A stretch of 64,000 nucleotides of DNA, taken from contig NC_082703.1 of the NCBI RefSeq assembly GCF_949987515.2, forward strand, positions 9,076,680 through 9,140,679, read 5' to 3'. A model generated the notes under the pieces. The model saw only the letters and a program-made list of their open reading frames with translations, searched no databases and was not told where the DNA came from. Positions 59,572-64,000 of the stretch are shown one piece after another. A program made the position numbers and the translations under genes. Source of the DNA: Delphinus delphis (taxonomy: Eukaryota > Chordata > Mammalia > Artiodactyla > Delphinidae). Every line of letters starts with the position of its first letter. Position 1 is the first letter of the stretch.

Positions 59572-61559
59572 TTTGCTTATCTTACTGTGTTTGGGGTCTC
59601 CTTTTTGCAGGCTGCACGTTCGTAGTTCCCATTGTTTTTGGTGTCTGTCCCCAGTGGCTAAGGTTGGTTCAGTGGGTTGTGTAGGCTTCCTGGTGGAGGG
59701 GACTAGTGCCTGTGTTCTGGTGGATGAGGCTGGATCTTGTCTTTCTGGTGGGCAGGTCCACGTTTGGTGGTGTGTTTTGGGGTGTCTGTGGACTTAATAT
59801 GATTTTAGGCAGCCTTTCTGCTAATGGGTGGGGTTGTGTTCCTGTCTTGCTAGTTGTTTGGCATAGGGTGTCCAGCACTGTAGCTTGCTGGTCGTTGAGT
59901 GAAGCTGGGTGCTAGTGTTGAGATGGAGATCTCTGGGAGATTTTAGCTGTTTGATATTATGTGGAGCTGGGAGGTCTCTTGTGGACAGTGTCCTGAAGTT
60001 GGCTTTCCCACCTCAGAGGCACAGCACTGACTCCTGGCTGCAGCACCAAGAGCCTTTCATCCACACGGCTCAGAATAAAAGGGAGAAAAAGTAGAAAGAA
60101 AGAATTAGTAGAAGTAGAAGTAGAAAGAAAGAAAGAAAGAAAGGAGGGAGGGAGGGAGGGAGGAAGGAAGGAAGGAAAAAAGAAAGAAAGAAGATAAAGT
60201 AAAATAAAATAAAGTAAGATAAAATATAAATTTATTAAAATAAAAAATAATTATTAAGAAAAAAAGAAAAAAATTAAAAAAAAAAACGGACAGATAGAAC
60301 CCTAGGACAAATGGTGGAAGCAAAGCTATACAGACAAAATCTCACACAGAAGCATACACATACACACTCACAAAAAGAGGAAAAGGGGAAAAAATCATAA
60401 ATCTTGCTGTCAAAGCCCACCTCCTCAGTTTGGGATGATTGGTTGTCTATTCAGGTATTCCACAGTTGCAGGGTACTTCAAGTTGATTGTGGAGCTTTAA
60501 TCCGCTGCTTCTGAGGCTTCTGGGAGAGATTTCCCTTTCTCTTCTTTGTTCTCTCAGCTCCTAGGGGCTCAGCTTTGGATTTGGCCCCGCCTCTGCGTGT
60601 AGGTCGCCGGAGGGCGTCTGTTCTTTGCTCAGACAGGACGGCGTTAAAGGAGCCGCTGATTCGCGGGCTCTGGCTCACTCAGGCTGGGGGGAGGGAGGGG
60701 CATGGAGTGCAGGGCGGGCCTGCGGCGGCAGAGGCTGGCGTGACGTTGCACCAGCCTGAGGCGCGCCGTGCGTTCTCCTGTGGAAGTTGTCCCTGGATCC
60801 CGGGACCCTGGCAGCGGCGGGCTGCACAGGCTCCCCGGAAGCGGGGTGTGGATAGTGACCTGTGCTCGCACACAGGCTTCTCGGTGGCGGCAGCAGCAGC
60901 CTTAGCGTCTCATGCCCATCTCTGGGGTCCGCGCTTTTAGCCGCGGCCTGCGCCCGTCTCTGGACTCCTTTAAGCAGCGCTGTTAACCCCCTCTCCTCGC
61001 GCACCAGGAAATAAGGAGGTAAGAAAAAGTCTGTTGCCTCTTCGGCAGCTCCAGACTTTTCCCTGGACTCCCTCCCGGCTCGCTGTGGCGCACTAACGCC
61101 CTGCAGGCTGTGTTCATGCTGCCGACCCCAGTCCTCTCCCTGTGCTTCGACTGAAGCCCGAGCCTCAGCTCCCAGCCCCTCCCGCCGCGGCGGGTGAGCA
61201 GACAAGCCTCTCGGGCTGGTGAGTGCCGGTCGGCACCGATCCTCTGTGCGGGAATCTCTCCGCTTTGCCCTCCGCACCCCTGTGGCTGTGCTCTCCTCCG
61301 CGGCTTCGAAGCTCCCCCACTCCGCCATCCGCAGTCTCCGCCCGCGAAGGGGCTTCTAGTGTGTGCAAACCTTTCCTCCTTCACAGCTCCCTCCCACTGG
61401 TGCCGGTCCCGTCCCCATTCTTTTGTCTCTGGTTTTTGTTTTTATTTTTGCCCTACCCAGGTATGTGGGGGGTTTCTTGCCTTTTGAGAGGTCTGAGGTC
61501 TTCTGCCAGCGTTCAGTAGGTGTTCTGTAGGAGTTGTTCCACGTGTAGATGTATTTCTC
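59572..61559 (-). promoter_or_regulatory. L1 5'UTR, CpG-rich internal promoter region
   Basis: About 2 kb upstream of ORF1. The outer part (about 60560-61330) is the most GC- and CpG-rich text of the window, as in the internal pol II promoters of intact L1 5'UTRs. Open frames of 64-217 codons on both strands come from this composition and are not genes. Whether promoter activity remains is unknown. Transcription would run leftward into ORF1, and antisense activity rightward is possible. Confidence 0.8.
60066..60296. repeat. Polypurine GA/A-rich tract inside the L1 5'UTR
   Basis: Plus-strand purines nearly throughout: GAAGTA repeats, (GAAA)n, (GGGA)n, (GGAA)n and A-rich runs (taaaataaaataaa). 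It is a polypyrimidine tract on the L1 sense strand, just 5' of ORF1. Mirror-like purine tracts of this length can in principle form triplex DNA. Confidence 0.9.
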
Positions 61560-61799
61560 CACAGCAGTGAATTTTTACTTTTGAAAGACACTAAGAAATG
61601 GGAAAACCATCCAAAATATGATGGAGTGGTTTGACATTTCCAACCCTAAAACTGAGACTTTTTTTTTTCCTAACAGTCATTATAAGGTCACGTTTTAAAA
61701 TAAAGACCCGAACTGTTTTGTGTGTGTGTGTTGTGTGTATTTGTGTGGACAGGCCAACTGTTTTCTTGGTTCCTCTTATAAATAACAAGGCCACTGTCC

Positions 61800-61934
61800 A
61801 GCCTGGATGAGAGAGGAGTCTGGGGGAGAATGGATACACGTATATGTATGGCTGAGTTACTTTGCTGTGCACCTGAAACTATCACAACATTGTTAATCAG
61901 TTATACTCCAATATAAAATAAAAAGTTAAAAAAA
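61800..61934 (+). mobile_element. Short L1 3'-end insertion, sense
   Basis: 'gaatggatacacgtatatgtatggctgagttactttgctg', 'cctgaaactatcacaacattg' and 'cagttatactccaata' plus an A-rich tail. Flanks ataacaaggccactgtcc (61782-61799) and ataacaaaaccattgtca (61935-61952) agree at 14 of 18 bases, a plausible decayed TSD. Confidence 0.85.
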
Positions 61935-62394
61935 ATAACAAAACCATTGTCAATTTTGCATTTTGTTAGTGAGCTAAACTTCGTAAGCAAGGGGAGTGTT
62001 GGTATAAGAGATTCAAAGTTTGAATTTTTACTAACATTTCAGTTGGCCTAGTTTGATGTCTTGATGTGTGTATGAATACACACAAGCACACACATTTACA
62101 CACAGTTTTTGCAACTTTCATCACTACAAGAGATCAGGTAAGATAATGTATTTTCTCCCCTAGAGATGGGAAATAAGATAACACTCTCATTTTACTGAAG
62201 GAAAAGAGAGATTTACAATTGTTGTCCACTGCTGGCAAAGGCACTGTGATTTCAGACAAGAATTTCAAAAACTAAAGGAGAATGTTTCTAGACTTTCCAG
62301 AGAGAAGTGAGACAATTATTTATTTTTTCACTCAAGAGTTGTTTATTGAGCACTTACCCTGTGCCTGACTGTTTTCTAGATACTGAGGATACAT

Positions 62395-62432
62395 CAATGA
62401 ACAAAATAAAGCCCAATGAACAAAATAAAGCC
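62395..62432. repeat. Tandem duplication, 2 x 19 bp
   Basis: Two exact copies of caatgaacaaaataaagcc follow each other at 62395-62413 and 62414-62432. They lie in text resembling an old repeat ('ttattgagcacttaccctgtgcc'). Confidence 0.95.
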
Positions 62433-62522
62433 CTAAACAACCTTTTAACTTCCTAATTTCGTATACCGTTTACATAACTCTTTACAGTTTGCAATACAGT
62501 TTCACATGCATTATTCCCTTTT

Positions 62523-62725
62523 TTATTTTTTAGCAGTATGCGGGCCTCTCACTGTTGTGGCCTCTCCTGTTGCGGAGCATAGGCTCCGGACGCGCAGGCC
62601 CAGTGGCCATGGCTCATGGGCCCAGCCGCTCCACGGCATGTGGGATCTTCCCGGACCGGGGCACGAACCCGTGTCCCCTGCATCGGCAGGCGGACTCCCA
62701 ACCACTGCGCCACCAGGGAAGCCCC
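62523..62725 (-). mobile_element. CHR-type SINE, short form, with TSD, inside a MIR
   Basis: Short T-rich tail, body 'gcagtatgcgggcctctcactg' to the revcomp head 'gccaccagggaagccc'. The TSD cattattccctttt is exact at 62509-62522 and 62726-62739. Confidence 0.97.
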
Positions 62726-62851
62726 CATTATTCCCTTTTGATCATCATAAGAACGTTATAAATCAGACAATACTTCACTAGCTGCAGTGTATAGGTAAGA
62801 AAACTGAGGCTCAGTGAGGTTAACTGATAAGTGCTAGTTAAGAGGACTTCT

Positions 62852-62980
62852 TTTCTTTTTCTTTTCTTTTTGGCCGAGCGGCTTGTGGGATCTTAGTTCC
62901 CCAACCAGGTATCAAACCCGGGCCCACGGCAGTGAAAGCTCCAAGTCTTAACAATTCCCTGGACCGCCAGGGAATTCCCA
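62852..62980 (-). mobile_element. Older truncated tRNA-type SINE, inside the same MIR
   Basis: (CTTTT)n-like tail, then 'ggcttgtgggatcttagttccccaaccaggtatcaaacccgggcc' and the head 'ggaccgccagggaattccc'. TSD aggacttct at 62843-62851 and 62981-62989. It differs from the young CHR forms and matches an older subfamily like the copy at 16750. Confidence 0.88.
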
Positions 62981-63000
62981 AGGACTTCTGATTCCAATTT

Positions 63001-64000
63001 GACATTTCCAAATACATCAAATAGAATTTCTAATTCTTCCCAGGATTGAAGAGGGAAGCACACTAGGTGGTTATTTGTCTTTTAATCTCACTTCCAGCCT
63101 GTAGTGGATTTTGCACTTGAACATGACAGTTTTTGATTCAATGTCCAACAATGCACCTGTTTCCCTCCAACACCACCCCTCAGCCTTCTGTCCCACGATT
63201 TCAAATATGGGACAGCTCTCCACGTCACCTTTCTATCTGGGCCCGATTTTCCCACAATAATTCCTTCCTCTTGGAATGAGTACTTGGCCACGTGGAAATG
63301 CCTTCAGTTCCAAATAATTCAGGAGGAACTTGTATAACACTAGGATGTGAGCAAGAATTCTTCCTGTCCACACTCAACGGCCCCCAATTGGTAACATCAG
63401 GTTTCCATGTTAAAAGGGACTTAAAATAATGTCTGAAGAGATTCTTTTGAGAAGATAACCCTGGGTGCTTATATTTTAAAGCTAAATTTCCACAGCAACA
63501 TTGACATTATGAATACAGGATGGAGTTTTCACTTTATTGCTGAAGGCTGTTATTTGAAGCTATTCCAGGTTTAATATATCTAGAATCCACTTCATCTCTC
63601 TGGCTTTATTATTTCCACACACTAAACCTTAGCATTCATTTAGGTGGCAGGTAACATTATTCTTGCGAAGAACTAGATCCAATTCTCAAGGGTTGTAGCC
63701 ACCAAGATAGCTTAAATAGTGCATTTTGGGGGTTCCTGACTTTCCCTGGCTGCTGATACATGGATGAAAAACTAGGAATCTGATAGTAACTTATATTAAA
63801 TGCCATTAGTACAGCTTTCTCAAAATGAGGACATGTTGACAAGTAGAAACCAAGGAAAAAAAATTTTTTTTTTAGGAAAAAAAAATGCTGTAGAGAAAAC
63901 TTACCCTTGCCCCAGTTGGAGCCTTTTTTGTGATTTCTTTTCTTCTCCCTTTAAAAATCAGTGGCAGGTTCCCTAGGGTCCCTGAAATGGGACCCAAGAG
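63001..64000. other. Unassigned stretch to window end
   Basis: No gene or nameable repeat. A/T homopolymer runs lie at about 63855-63890. Frames of 60-67 codons are compositional. Confidence 0.45.

Larger units (their letters stand above)
54471..61559 (-). mobile_element. Near full-length L1 LINE with TSD
   Basis: A 7.1-kb L1 on the minus strand. From its 5' end (61559) it has a CpG-rich 5'UTR, ORF1 (start 59571), ORF2 (58626-54841), a 3'UTR and a short A tail (T run 54471-54478). The TSD cacagcagtgaatttt is exact at 54455-54470 and 61560-61575, which proves a single insertion with an essentially complete 5' end. Both ORFs carry frameshifts and stops, so the copy cannot encode active proteins. 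Full 5' ends are uncommon, as most L1 copies are truncated. Its ORF2 length of about 1,260 codons is normal for L1. Confidence 0.97.
62462..63000 (-). mobile_element. MIR SINE relic split by two younger SINEs
   Basis: Antisense MIR text in three pieces: 62462-62522 ('gtttcacatgcattattccc'), 62740-62851 ('ataggtaagaaaactgaggctcagtgaggttaactgataagtgctag') and from 62981 ('aggacttctgattcc'). The pieces run on in correct MIR order across the two SINEs at 62523-62725 and 62852-62980. Confidence 0.75.

Noticed and set aside
56353..59797. Plus-strand frames of 151-209 codons over the L1 (such as 59168-59797)
   Set aside because: They are antisense shadows of ORF1 and ORF2, with no independent coding signs.
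60675..61384. Frames of 64-217 codons near a CpG-rich region, resembling a first exon and CpG-island promoter
   Set aside because: The region is the L1 5'UTR, placed by the TSDs at 54455-54470 and 61560-61575 and by its position upstream of ORF1.

Overview
This window looks like intergenic or intronic DNA from a mammal, most probably a cetacean (dolphin or whale). The clue is 16 copies of a tRNA-derived SINE whose sense strand opens with a GGGCTTCCCTGGTGGCGCAGTGG-type head and a GGTTCGTGCCC or GGTTCGAGCCC B box. This is the CHR type of whales, hippos and their relatives. Several copies have exact target-site duplications (TSDs) and CpG-rich bodies, so they were active fairly recently. L1 3' ends of cetartiodactyl type and much older MIR, L2, MaLR and DNA-transposon relics fit the same reading. 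The species assignment is inference; I could not run a database comparison.

I found no host protein-coding exon, no functional tRNA, rRNA or other ncRNA gene and no CRISPR. Open frames longer than about 100 codons fall in SINEs, in the L1, or in simple sequence without exon features.

Layout. 1-5.8 kb: an old L1 relic, four SINEs, an AT-rich block and a short L1 tail. 5.8-16 kb: mostly unassigned sequence with microsatellites, two SINEs, an L2, MIR relics and two small L1 insertions. 16-28 kb: MIR and L2 relics, a pair of SINEs in one target site (19.2-19.9 kb), an old L1 and a solo MaLR LTR. 28-38 kb: SINEs, a mariner-type miniature element, a textbook 5'-inverted L1 (34.8-35.2 kb) and repeat-poor stretches that are candidate conserved non-coding DNA. 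38-54 kb: microsatellites, a truncated and internally deleted L1 inside an older repeat, a hAT-like miniature element and a small A-rich insertion with a TSD. 54.5-61.6 kb: a near full-length L1 on the minus strand with a TSD of at least 16 bp, a CpG-rich 5'UTR and broken ORF1 and ORF2. 61.6-64 kb: an L1 tail and a MIR split by two SINEs.

The elements work together only as retroposition. L1 protein made elsewhere in the genome would have mobilised the SINEs, as the shared TSD and A-tail structure suggests. Nothing here resembles an undescribed cellular system. The most informative items are structural: repeated use of one target site, a candidate SINE 3' transduction, a SINE of intermediate subfamily structure, twin priming and layered nesting.
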